Source: Artocarpus heterophyllus
Taxonomy: Eukaryota > Streptophyta > Magnoliopsida > Rosales > Moraceae
Direction of reading: 5' to 3'
DNA: 64,000 nucleotides
NCBI GenBank assembly: GCA_025403435.1
Contig: CM046333.1
Coordinates: 30,401,521-30,465,520, forward strand
Below are positions 37,400-49,123 of the stretch, piece after piece. Below the pieces are notes generated by a model that saw nothing but the letters and a program-made list of their open reading frames with translations, was not told the origin of the DNA and did no database searches. The stretch's first letter is position 1; the number at the start of each line of letters is the position of its first letter. The position numbers and the translations under genes are program-made.

Positions 37400-37987
37400 T
37401 AGGGGTGGAAAGACGGGTTGGCGGGTTGGGTTGGAGTTAATTTTTACAAAAATTAGATCGACACTAACCGGACCCGTGACACGAATGGGTTGAGAATTCC
37501 TAATCCTAACACGACCCGTTTTGATACGGGTTGACACGAACACGACCCATGTCAACCCGTTCCTTATGCACAGTGTCAAAAAATAATGACCGACGACCTA
37601 TTTTTGACCCGTAACTTGATTGTGACCCGCAACCCGCCTATGACCCGTCTACATTAATATATATAATATTAAAAAAAATAAAATTAGAAGAGTTTCATAC
37701 CACTTTAACAAGAAGATGAGTGATAAGGAGGTAGAGTTTGATCTTTTAAGAGCTTATATTATATATAAAATAATATTAATTTTTTTAAAGTTAATTAATT
37801 AAATATGGGTAAAAAATGAGTCATGTTAGTGTCAAACGGGTTGACCCGAACACGACCCGTTTTTTGACGGGTCAGTTTTGGGTCGACACAAAAATGACCC
37901 ATGGTCAAATTTTTCGATACTAACCCACGCAAAAACGTGTCGGATTCGTGTTGTGTCATTGTGTCACAACCAGTATTGCCGGCCCTA
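37400..37987. mobile_element. hAT-like MITE, 588 bp, with perfect 8-bp TSD
   Basis: Flanked by CCACTGCC at 37392-37399 and 37988-37995. The ends are TAGGGGTGGAAAGAC and, inverted, TAGGGCCGGCAATAC (11 of 15 matching). The related LTR at 7812-7830 reads CTCACCACTGCCCATCAAGT without the insertion, so an empty site exists in the same window. Inside, many ACCCG and GGGTTG words alternate on both strands (CGACCCGTT, GTGACCCG), as in common plant hAT-derived MITEs. No transposase is encoded; minus-strand open frames here are by-products of the repeats. Confidence 0.9.
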
Positions 37988-40102
37988 CCACTGCCCATTA
38001 AGTGTGCTATTAGGTTGTTTACCTATGATATAAGTATTCGTGGATGAGCTTTCGCTCAGCAAGTAGGATATGTCTCGCAAAATATTAAAAAGAACATATA
38101 ACAATATTATGCATATGCTGATTATGCTGAGTTATGATCTTGTTTTATTATTCTGTTAGGCTTGAGTAGATGTATGCACGGTTATTGAGAAATTAGGGTT
38201 TGCAAAGTCCCAACAACACTGTGATCTATTTTATTTTTGTTTTTAAAACTTAAGCGTTTCTATAGGTCGAGAGGTTAGTACGATACTCAAATTTAATTTG
38301 TTCTTAGAGTTTACACTAAACAAATTAGTGAGTACTTAGTATGACATGTGTTGCATACTTCTACATAAAATTTAAACATGCGTTACTACTTTTGTACACT
38401 ATGAACAACATTTATTCCTAAACAATGAAAAACATTCATTTGTAAACTACTTATACTATAGGCGAGATTCCTACTTACCTATTTTTTTAAAGTAGGTTTC
38501 TTGATTCGTCCATAATTTCCTGTCCTTTATCAAAACATATTTTATATAGAAACACCCACTGAGAGTATAAGAATAATTTATCTTATGCTATTTTAATTTT
38601 AGTATAATCGTATGAATTTTGATAATTTCATTAGATCATATAACCCTTTATCAAACTATCATAAAAGTCGTTATTTCTATAAAAGGATTAATTAATTAAA
38701 TTCTTATACTTTTAATTTTTATTAATTGCCTTTACTAATTCACGCTAAGATTGATAATTAATTAATTAATTATCTTATCATTAACTAAGTCTATTGAACT
38801 TTAATTAACTAATTTAATAATTACATAACTTTATGGCTTATGGACTAAATTCTAAATAACAGTTGTTTTTAATTCATTAGGTTCGTAATTGGTTCAAAGC
38901 CCATTAAGCCCAAAAATGTTCCTAAGGCGTTTACACATTGTATCATTAAAACTTTAACCCCGAGTAGGCTCTTGGACTTATACGGGTATTGGGCTCATAT
39001 CTAGTGTCATAATATTAAGGGTCTATCGTATTTAGGTTTTCATAATACCCGTTCAAATATTTATTTTGAAAACTATTAAAGTTTATGGAAACTATATCCA
39101 TACAATTTAAAGTTTTGTATTAAAAATCATATTTTAAAATAGCATCCAAAATTGGAAAAACTAATAAAAAGACTTGTATAGTTTACCAGATGCTGTAATT
39201 TCTTTGTTGGTCGTAGAATAGAATTCTGTTGCTAAACGAGCGTTTATTTGTAAAACAAGTATGAAGAGATAATTTTCAGTTAGCTTTGAAAGTTACTATA
39301 AAACTATATGTTAAAGACAATTTTTCTTTTAAAGTATTTTTTTTCTTCATGAAAGTTTCTTGTTTTAATCACTAGGTCCAAAAACTTTCACGTTTATTAA
39401 AATTTTTGTGTTTTGCAAAAATTACAATTCAGAATTTTTGGAGCTTGTTTTCGTTAAAAACGAAAACTTCTTTTCATTGATAAAAACTGGTAGCCATCTT
39501 AACTGCATGTAACTATATTATAGAGGAGGAATTTTAACTTTTTCTCTCTAGATCTAAGATTTTTATATTTCGTCAAAATTATAATTCCGCTTTGACACAA
39601 CCCAAAAATTTAAAAAATGATGGCAGCCCATTTTACAGTTTTTGGATAGTTTTAGAAAACTATCCATCTTAAAGGCAGAATTTGAAAAGTTTTCTTCATA
39701 AAAGTTCGTCTTGTTGATATCTAAAAGTTTGATGTTTGATAAAAATTATGATTCAGACCCGAAACAGTCTGAATTGGCTAAATGAGTGGCAGCTGTGTAA
39801 AAAGAGTTTTTGCACAGCCAATAAAAACTATCTAAAACTGCTCAGAAACTCGTCTTAGAGACAAAACTATGCTTTTTCACAGTCACAAAGGTTCATTTAA
39901 GTCATCAAATCTAAGACTTACGTGTTTGGAAAAAGTTTGAAATCAGACTCTAAAGCTTTCATTTTTGTGATTAAAGTTAGTGGAAAATTTTTTTTCCACA
40001 ACACACAGCATACAAATACTAAACTAAACATGTATAGCTTAACTTTTTACCATAATATACATGTAAAACCATGCTACCCATCACAAATAGAGATTATTAC
40101 AA

Positions 40103-40293
40103 GAAAAGTGCTACATACACTCTCTTTTTCACTCTCTTTTACACTCCCTTTAATCACTGCCTGACATGTGGAATCTACTAACATTATAAATAATTATTTA
40201 AACATAAAATAAAATAGTGGAGTCCATATATCAAAAAATGTAATGGAGAGAGTGTAAAAAAGATTGAGAAAAAGGGTGAAACTGGCATGCCTC
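40103..40293. mobile_element. Mutator-like MITE, 191 bp, with perfect 9-bp TSD
   Basis: The 9-bp direct repeat TTATTACAA lies at 40094-40102 and 40294-40302. The terminal ~50 bp are imperfect inverted repeats: one end has CACTCTCTTTTACACTCCCT and the other, inverted, CTTTTTTACACTCTCTCC. A 9-bp duplication with long terminal repeats fits the Mutator superfamily. No coding capacity. Confidence 0.8.
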
Positions 40294-40544
40294 TTATTAC
40301 AAACTATTTCCACCCCAAATTATAAACTCATAAAAATACTAACTTTAAATCAACTTGGAGAACGAAGAATAAAAAGTTTAGAGTTTTTACTCTTGATGAA
40401 CCACTCTTGGAAACCACTCTTAGAAAACTAGTTTCACCTTCTTCTTCTTCTTGATTTGGCCTCTAAATCACAAACTTAACATAATAAAAATGATACAATC
40501 TTTATTCTAACTAAGAAAATAAGAAAGAAAGTTTAGAAATTACT

Positions 40545-43500
40545 TGTCATGTCCCTCATTTGGGCTAATGATATAAAGGCTTAGTTTAGGAAAAATAAAA
40601 GTAAGTTTAAGAAATAATTTAAGTAAAGTACAAATTGACTTAAAATAAAAATAAAAGCAATTAAGTAACCACTTCATTATTATTATTTTCATATACAATT
40701 TTTTTGAATAATAAAGGAATAAATAAAACAACTATTTCACTTTCTGCTCCACTAATTGAAAAGACCATTTTGCCCTTGAAACAAATAATCCTAGGTCTAC
40801 TTATTTTTAAGTATCTAAAATATGTTATCAAGTGTTTAGAAATCATGAAAAAGTAAAATTTCCAAAGAAAATCTCAAAACATACCATTAAAGAAAACACC
40901 TCTGGTATTAGTTCGAGATTCATACCACATTTCCATGTTCAAAGCATACAATAGAAATTAAAAACATACGCGATACAAACAACATCAATGACAATCCATA
41001 ACAACGTCCAAGGGAAGGAAATAAGGGAAATCTACGTTCTACATGCCTTGAATAAATTAAAAGGAAATAAACTGCAGAATATATCAGTCTTTGATGGAGG
41101 TCCAGCTCTGCCTTGACATTGCAACTCTTCTCACGGTCTACTTAGCACCATCTTTAACACCTCCTAGACGGGTGAACTTAAAATACAAAGAATAAGCGAA
41201 AGGCCTGATAGGATTTCTTTTAACAAACTTTAGCATTTAAAAGGAGATAATAAAGTAAACAGTTATGAAAGCGTTTGGATAAATAAATGATGTATTTAAA
41301 GCATAAACATATAAAAGAACAATTAAAAGAAAGAGATGACCCAGTTGATTCAGTTCTCAGTTTCCAAACTATTACATAAGATATAGGAACATACTTACAG
41401 TGTTTTAGCCATTGCCCACGCTGTAGAGCATCCCGATTGAGGTTTAAGGTCCTACCCCTAGGATTACATTCTACATAATATGATCTCTATGGCTACTTAA
41501 AATTGACCACTAGGAGCCGTGCACATCCTCAGTGGTGTTTGAAAACGATAGGTGTTTGGAATTGCTTATTCTGAGTCTAAATCATAATTTAAAATTCATT
41601 TATAAAATATGGAAACAATCATATTTATATATGATATACTTTTCACAATTATAAGAATATGTGGAAACACATTTATAAACAATTTGTAGAACATGCTCAT
41701 CTCAAGGAATATTATTTAGGCCAAAACAAAATAATATATGATTCAAAACATGGCTGCCAAAGAGAGAGGGATTAGAATCCTGCCTTGTTTAGTAAAATGT
41801 CCAAAAGCAATCCCAGGTCTCACAAATCCAAATCCACAAATCATAAACTCCTAGTGCTGCCCGACCTTGATGGTTTCTAACAAGGTCAGCGAGGAACCTA
41901 AACAAGAACAATCACAACCAAAAACTCACATTATGTACATTGTTTCTTAATGTGACTTTTAATGTTTAAAATGATCATAAGGTATAAATTGGTTTTCTCA
42001 AGACTTAAGAACACAAAAACTAGAGTTTTGGAGTGCTTTTACATGGTGGGACACTGGTATGCCTCGAGGGAAGCAGAAAATTAATCTTACTTAAGGTGTA
42101 GTTGTAGTCAAGTATAGAAAAAAGTGAGGATCGTTCCTGCAGAGGATTGGTTCTAATTAATTACTTATTAATGCTAAAATCTAAGACACAATAAACTAAA
42201 ACAAAATAAGAAGGGGTCTGAATTTAAGTAACTAAATAACAAAATTAAATAAACAAAAGAAAATAAATAAACAGAAGACAATAATAATAAAATTGGTTAA
42301 AGGATTATTCACCACCACTAAACAATAACTATACAAATTAATCATAAAATTATTTTGCCACCACTAAACAATAACTATACAAATTAATCATAAAATTAGT
42401 CCTAATTTTTTATTGAAACTACCAACTGTGGATAACAATAAGCTCTATTATCTTAATCTTTACTTAGTTCGTAGATTTGATAAGATAAGCGCTCTATTAA
42501 ACCCTTTTCTACTAAACAACCTAGAATAAGTTCTCTAGATTTAATCTAATGAAAGCATTAAGTTGAGAAAGATAGGTTGATCCAGACAACAATCACACAA
42601 GCTTTGATTATTTAACCTAGGTTATGCTCCACATACAATCATATGAAAACTTAACCATAATTAATAACTATAGATCAAGCAACCCAATCTAGCAATAGAC
42701 TAAATTCAAGTTCTATTCAGTTATGGACCGAAACAAAACAAGAAAGTAATCATGAACAATAATAATAGAAGAACATAAACAATCTCAATTGAGAAATTTA
42801 AAAATAACTCTAAAAATAATCATAAATTATGTCTAAGGTTTTGAATTTCCCTTTAATCAAAACAAAACTAAAATGACATAATTAACAAGAAAATAAAGAA
42901 AGAATAAGAAAAAGAATGTGTTTTGGAGTCGAAAATTCTTCTACACAGACAATTCTCCTTAGCCTTCACCAAATCCCTCTCATTTTTCTTGTTCTTCTTT
43001 TTCATTTCCTAAGCCTAAAAATAACTGAAGAAAAACTGAAAAATTGCATTTTTAGGTGGTTATTTATAAGTTTGTGTTTTGAGGATGAAATCAGTCAAGT
43101 TTAGACTCCTTTTAGGTCAAAAATAGAGTGAAAATAAAAAATAAGGCCTCTTTCTTGCAGCTGTATACAAAAAAAACACATTGAGCTAAAAAGGCAAGCA
43201 CATGGCCGCATGCAATTTTAGCTAGCGAGGGCATCAAATCACAGAACATCTATGCAACTGCATGGAATTTTGCCACAGGGGCGAGCAGTTGGTTGGTTCA
43301 AATGGTGCCAAATTTGTCATTTTGTACCTAATCTACACCTAATTTGCTTCTAACGACTCTTGATGGACTCTAAATAATAGTTATGACTCTTGAAGCTCTA
43401 AAACCTATATTTTTAATCCTCTTTCCAACCTTTCATATTAAATCACATATAAAACACAAAAACACATATAAGACACAAAATACTCAAGAATAAAGCGAAG

Positions 43501-44713
43501 ATTCATAGGAAAATTGATTAAAAAATTATATCAAATTATGCATTTATCAAACACGAAAGAGCTAAACCGGAGCTAGCCTGGGGCCTTGGAGGGCTCGGGT
43601 AGGGGTGGCAGCAACTCAACTGCCACTGGCAGTCGACTGCCCTATATAGGGAGCGGTTGACCGTGCCTCCCCCCTTATTGGGCTTTCGCTCAGTCTGCTC
43701 CTTCATGACCAAACTCAAGAGATTTTAAGTTTTTCTAACCACATTTAGTTCTTAAAGATTAGATCTAGTTCAAAACACTAAGTAAACATCCTATGATTCA
43801 TATAAACATGCTTTCATGCATTTTTACATTAAAATCATAATCAAAAACCATAAATTTTAGTGTTGTTCAAAAACTAAAATGAAATATGTCCAAACATGAT
43901 TCTAAGCTCTAAACCTTCAAAATACGCAACATGCAACCATGATAATCTAATTTTTAACACCTAGATCATGTTTCCAACAACATCGTTGAACCAAAACAAA
44001 GGTTCATTTTCTGTTTTAACATAAAACTTAAGTTTTTGTTCATCAACATTTAAAACTTGCACATATTCGTAAGCCATAAATTTTGAAGGAGATCAACAAT
44101 GAAAATAATAGATTAATCTCAAAATAAACACATATTTAAAATCAAGTTCTTTTTATGGAGAAGTTTACCTCAAAACTTTGGTAAGACATTAAACTTTGAA
44201 CCCTTGGAGCATGTTGGCCGTAGAGATAGGGTTTGTTTCCGAGTTTTTGGAACAAGAAAGGGGGATGGTTTTGAGTTTTGAATAGGGAGTGGAAGAGAGA
44301 AACGTTTGAAAGAGAGAGACGGAAGAGTCTGTGTTTTGAAATGTTTATATGTGTGCTCTTTTTAAAAAGGAGAAGGCCAATGCATGCTCAGCCTTCATTT
44401 GTATGTCTTAGACATGGGAAAAAAAAGAGCTTTTTAGTAGGAAGTCAGGGGACTTCACGTGATAAGGGTCTGGAAAGGAGAGAACGGTTTTTGTAATTAT
44501 GGGTAAAGGGTTTGTTCTATTTGGAATTTTAAAATAAATAGGGAAATGCTATAATTTCATTATTTAATTAGATATTAGTTTAAAAAAAAGAAATTAGATC
44601 ATGTGAAAAAAAAAAATTTAAAATTGTGCTAATTTATGAAAATTTAAATTAATGGCACACTAATTAATCAATTTATAAATAAATAATTAAATTAAAATTT
44701 AAAGGCTGTTACA
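40545..44713. mobile_element. LTR-like insertion (probable solo LTR of another family), 4.17 kb
   Basis: It starts TGTCATGTCCCTCATTTGGG and ends AAAGGCTGTTACA, so it has TG...CA ends. Flanking pentamers are TTACT (40540-40544) and TTACC (44714-44718), one mismatch. Host LTR sequence is readable on both sides. Inside are a GA-rich stretch (44285-44325) and a segment at about 42050-43550 that looks like a further old repeat. No pol motifs were found. The ~130-bp sequences on either side (40415-40540 and 44725-44875) resemble each other, a tandem duplication that predates this insertion. Confidence 0.6.
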
Positions 44714-47700
44714 TTACCCTTGATAATTTATTCTTCAAAGTCACTCTAAAAGACTAGTTTTTTTCTCCTCCTTCTTCTTGGTTTGGTCACTAAACCACAA
44801 ACTTAGTAAAAATACAATCTTTGTTCTAGCTAAGAAAATGAAGAAAAAAGCATAGAGGTTACCTTTGTTGAATACTCTAAGATGTTCAACTTTTCCTCCT
44901 CCTTCTTCTTAATTTTGGCTAAGGACTTATGGTGGAAAAGGAGAAAATTTTTTAGAGTTTGGGAGAGAGAGAGAACTAGCTTTTGAAGGGGAAAAGAAAG
45001 GAAAATGATATAAAAATGGTAGCTTGTAACTAATAGGTTTCTTTCATAGACAAAGCTTAATTGTGATTAGCACTCTAATCAAGTGTTGCTAAGCTTCTAA
45101 TCAAAATTAACTAAACTAAAATCTTGGGTTGTCATGGCCTAAGTGTGGCACCAATGGAAGGGAAGAAAGAGATGGGAAGAGCAGCTTATGATGACTAAAG
45201 GTACATCGTCAAATCAAGTTTAAATCAAAGTCATGTCTTGTACTCTTAATCTTATCCTCTAAGTTTTCCTTTAAATGGATATAATTTATACTACCAGGGA
45301 ATGACTAACTTAGCTGACAAAATTTTTTGATTTCTGACGGGTCCTTTCTTATTGTTCAAATACAGTTAGACACTAATCACTATATAAACCGATACCCATA
45401 TACACTTTAATTGTGCAACGATATTAGACCGTTTTTGTCTTAAAATTATTTCTAGCCTTAAAAAAATCTAAACTTAACTTTTTCTACATCTAGATTTAGT
45501 AATGATATAGTTTTTCAATAGTGTCAATTTTTGAATTTTTGCTTCTAGATTCAGTAATGATATTGTTTTTCAACAGTGTTAATTTTTGAGCTCGGGTAAC
45601 ATTTTTCTACCAAAATTGCTACTTGCATAATTCCGTTTTTATTTTAATTAGCAATTAAGAACTTGTTGAGCGTTAAAGTGTTTCTTAGAACACTACTAAT
45701 ATTATACTACACTTGTAAAGTTCTTGTAACTAAAATTCTCAAGTTATTTACGGATTGAAATTTCTTTCGCCTTAAATTACAGTAAGAACTTATCAACCAA
45801 ATTATTTAATCACAAAAGTTAATAAATTTAACTTTAAAATTTACTATAAAATTGTGGAATATTTACGTTTATTCCAAAAATCCTTTAGGCATAAAAATCA
45901 AACATGATATTATCTAGGAAAATCCTTGACTTAAAGATGTAGGTTACATTATTTAATGTTAAGATTTTCTCGGCCATTAGTTCCTTGATTTCACTAATAA
46001 TGAGCTCTTTAAATTAAACAAGAGCTTACTAATTTTGTTTAACTACGTTAAAGTGTCTAACTGTACACTTTTAATGTACTACTTATATTTGAAATTCTAA
46101 TCTATTAAATTTATGGTTTTTTGCTGATGAACTCCATTCATCTTCAACTTTAAGATGAAAAGTCTTCTAATCTTAAACTATTTTCTAATAATATCCTTAT
46201 GACTATTAACGATATTGAACATTACCCAATTCACTCTAATTATAGAATTGTAGAAATTTAAGCTGAATTTCTACATTAAGTGTTTGGGTTTTGAAAAGCC
46301 CCTTAATTTAAATTCTTGAATTCCATGAAATATAATTAATTAATATTTAGCTATTAGACTAAAATTTTACTTGGACTGTTAAAAAATGTATTGACTTGTC
46401 TAATGTCAGTCATTTTTTATTTTCTAACAAACTTAATGACGTAATTATGAAACTTTTTTAAATTAATTATACTTATTAATTTTTAGATTTTTTCAGTCAT
46501 TACAGAAAGCTTTATTGTCGATATATTGGATATGAAACCTATATTCAATGAGCGCATGATCTGCATACACGGAATCTATAGGTCTCTAACAAAGAGTCAA
46601 GTGCTCCTCCCAAAGGCATTATTCAAGAAATTAGAAAAAAATAAGGCCTTGGTCATCTAGATACACATGGTAACCAGATGATTTTTTCATTTGTATTTGT
46701 TATAAATGAAAATTTTCCAAATGTGTGAAATAATAGAACCTTGAGATAAAATAATAGGAAGGTAGAATGAAACAAGGTCCTTCATTTGATTATGGACAAC
46801 CTATAGGGAGACACGTATGTATGAGAAGTCATGGACAAGAGTAATATATGAAGTCTTATGATGCGGTGTATTATCAAGAGTGCAGCTTTGGGTCTATAAT
46901 AGAGTGCCATTAAAGTTAATAATTAAACATATAATTAATCAAGAATTAATTCATTTGTTATTATTAGAGCTTGATAAATATGTGTTCATTGGGTCCCAAT
47001 GCTAGCTCATTGATTCATTGACAAGTTGTGTAGATGCAGTTCACAGGAGGTAATACGGAAGCTGCATAGAATAGGCTACTGGACCTGTCTGTGTACATGC
47101 ACACAGTCCGTTGGACTGTACGACGCTAGGCATAACCAATTGGACTGTAGGCACCAACTTTAAGGGGTTTTTGGATAATTAATTGTTTAATTAATTTCAT
47201 AAAAATGTTTCTTCAAATTAATTTTTGGGATTTGGGATATCTAAATATTTGTATTTGAATAATTAATTTAAATCCTAATTATATTTGAATTTGAATAAAA
47301 GATAATTATTCATAATTATTTAAATTAAAAAATTATTTTAAATAATGAAATTCTAATTTAAATGGAATAATTTGAATTGGAGTTACCCTGAATGATGCTG
47401 ATAATCACAGAATCCTATATTGCCTATACATCAAGGAAGCCTTATGCCTTGGATGGTGTGTGTTATAAAGGGAGGACAAAATTTTCTCTCTCATGATTCT
47501 GATAAACTTTTGACTCATCCAGCCTACTCTATAAATAGAGACATTAGGTTCTCAATTATTCTTAGACCACTATAGTGCAAATTTCAGAGAGTAGAACTTT
47601 GATCACTCTCTTTTAGTATTCTTAATTCCTCAAGCACTATAGTTTAGTTAAAAGGTGAGAAGCTATGACAGGGATCTATTGAGTTGTCCCTACACACATA

Positions 47701-47900
47701 ATCGCTTGAAGGAAGAGACAGAGAAATAAAGATTTGAATGTAGAGATTTCCTTTGGTTAGTTAGAAACATTGTTTTTGGTCTTTAATAGGTGCGATTGAT
47801 TAGAATTTTATTTATAATTTATAGCAATATGAGTTGGATTCTAGGTGATTATATAATTTTTTTTAAATTCCGCTGTATCTCCTAATCACTTTTTCTAACA

Positions 47901-48320
47901 TATACCCAAAATATACTGCTATTGTACACACTATTCATGATCCATGTGGTTCAAAAAACAATATTTTGCAAAGAAACAAGAAGGATGTAGAAAAGAAGTG
48001 GAACGTGCATTTGGAGTTCTCCAATCTCGGTTTGCAATCATGGAAGGACCGACATTTGATTAAATGATGTATTATATGAAATAATGACTCTGTATAATTA
48101 TGCATAGTGTAATAATCGAGAATGACGTGGTGCTGATATACCAATAAGAATTCAATGGAAATGCCAACTCCCAATGTTGAAATGGTGGTAGATAAAAATA
48201 TTCGTTTTTAAGAATACTTTACCCGACATAGACAATTCAAGGATAAAAAGGCTCACATTACACTTTGAAATGCATTAATTAATCATTTGTGGGGTCAATA
48301 TTCTAATTTGAAGAACTAAT
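47901..48320 (+). pseudogene. PIF/Harbinger transposase, C-terminal piece
   Basis: With frameshifts the plus strand reads YPKYTAIVHTIHDPCGSKNN, then CRKEVERAFGVLQSRFAIM, the conserved final catalytic-Glu block of Harbinger transposases. Further on come VIIEND, then TRHRQFKDKKAHITL, ending NALINHLWGQYSNLKN and a stop near 48317. This joins directly to the middle piece (ANSIYP) once the solo LTR and one copy of TATAC are removed. Stops at 48061 and 48083 show it is dead. Confidence 0.85.
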
Positions 48321-49123
48321 GAAGAATTTTCTTTTTTATTTTTTTTTTAATTTTGTGTTTAGTAAATGTAATGTTTTGTTTATTTATTTTAGTTTTTATG
48401 TAATGTAATGTCTAATTAACATAATGTTTAGCGATTGGAATATTTTAGCTAATTAAATGTAGTTAATAAATTTATAGTATTTAAGGATGGGTTAAATATT
48501 TAAATATATCATAGCAATAATATATTAAATAGTATAAAAATAAAATAACTGTGAAATACATTTATAGTTATAAATTAATAAAAAGAAAGATAAAAGAGTA
48601 TTTTTTAGCGTTGTATTTAAAGTTATGGGTCGGAGATGGTTAAAATTTAGTGTGAAATACTATTTTTCTGTAAAAAAATTTCATTTTGAAATAATAGGTT
48701 AGAGATGGCCTAAAGGATCATTGCTATAAATCACTCCTTAAAATTTAAATTATTATAGTTTAAATTCAAATATATGTTTAAAATATTAATTAAAATTATT
48801 TAATTTTAATCAATTAAAAAATAAAACCCTCTACTAAAAAAAAAGCTCTCATGCGCTAACATTCGGCCACAAATGTTTTGGGTCGAAACTCTTTTCCGTT
48901 GCTGCTTATCACACTAATCACTCTTTAATCAGTTTGGTTTCGTTGTCACCCTCCCACTGCTTCCAAACTGTGCATTTAGACTGGTCGGAAGAAAGATGCC
49001 TTTCAATACTTCCAACGTCGTCTTCAGCCTTACTCCCAAGTCCCACCCAGATTAAAACAGATCCCAGGCATTCTGCTAAGGAAAAAAAGAAAAAAAAAGA
49101 AAAAGCTCTCTCTGAAGCTATCA
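48321..49123. other. Harbinger 3' end and upstream region of the AAE19-like gene
   Basis: 48321-48713 is AT-rich and contains two GGTYRGAGATGG words, the second ending the Harbinger element. 48714-49123 is the promoter/5' leader region of the next gene. It ends in a CT-rich stretch (48900-49020) and an A/G-rich tract (49080-49105) just before the start codon. I see no convincing TATA box, so the transcription start cannot be placed. Confidence 0.45.

Larger units (their letters stand above)
36865..46504 (-). mobile_element. Solo LTR of the large-LTR family with three nested insertions
   Basis: It begins TGTAATAACCCTACTT (compare 6821) and ends TTTCAGTCATTACA (compare 11177-11190). Flanking pentamers AAAAG (36860-36864) and GAAAG (46505-46509) differ at one base. 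The left 1.7 kb matches 6821-8500 clearly and the last ~50 bp matches the other end. Subtracting the hAT-like MITE, the Mutator-like MITE and the inner insertion at 40545-44713, with their target duplications, leaves about 4.67 kb. That is close to the 4.37-kb LTR, so a solo LTR is the simplest reading. The middle part is too diverged to align by eye. Confidence 0.72.
36292..47900 (+). mobile_element. Solo Angela-like Copia LTR with nested insertions, perfect TSD
   Basis: It starts TGTTAGAATCGATGC at 36292 and ends TTTTTCTAACA at 47900, flanked by the 5-bp duplication TATAC on both sides. Removing 36865-46504 leaves 573 + 1,396 = 1,969 bp, almost the length of the LTR at 21755-23733. It shares words with it on the opposite strand (for example the AAGTGTATTGATTT... 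TCAATTCACTTTGACA block). No Copia coding sequence lies between the ends, so this is a solo LTR left by recombination between two LTRs. Confidence 0.85.
31120..48713 (+). mobile_element. PIF/Harbinger DNA transposon, split by nested retrotransposons
   Basis: Three transposase pieces (31120-31853, 36109-36291, 47901-48320) join in order into one protein once two LTR-type insertions are removed. Downstream, GGTTAGAGATGGCC followed by TAA at 48698-48713 resembles the terminal repeat and TWA target of plant PIF/Harbinger elements, and a related subterminal copy lies at 48628-48642. The left terminal repeat was not found, so the left boundary is only the start of recognisable transposase similarity. 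Confidence 0.75.

Noticed and set aside
37292..37998. Minus-strand frames rich in Arg, Thr and Pro (37292-37579, 37795-37998)
   Set aside because: They lie within or across the hAT-like MITE and read its ACCCG/GGGTT repeats; no protein resemblance.
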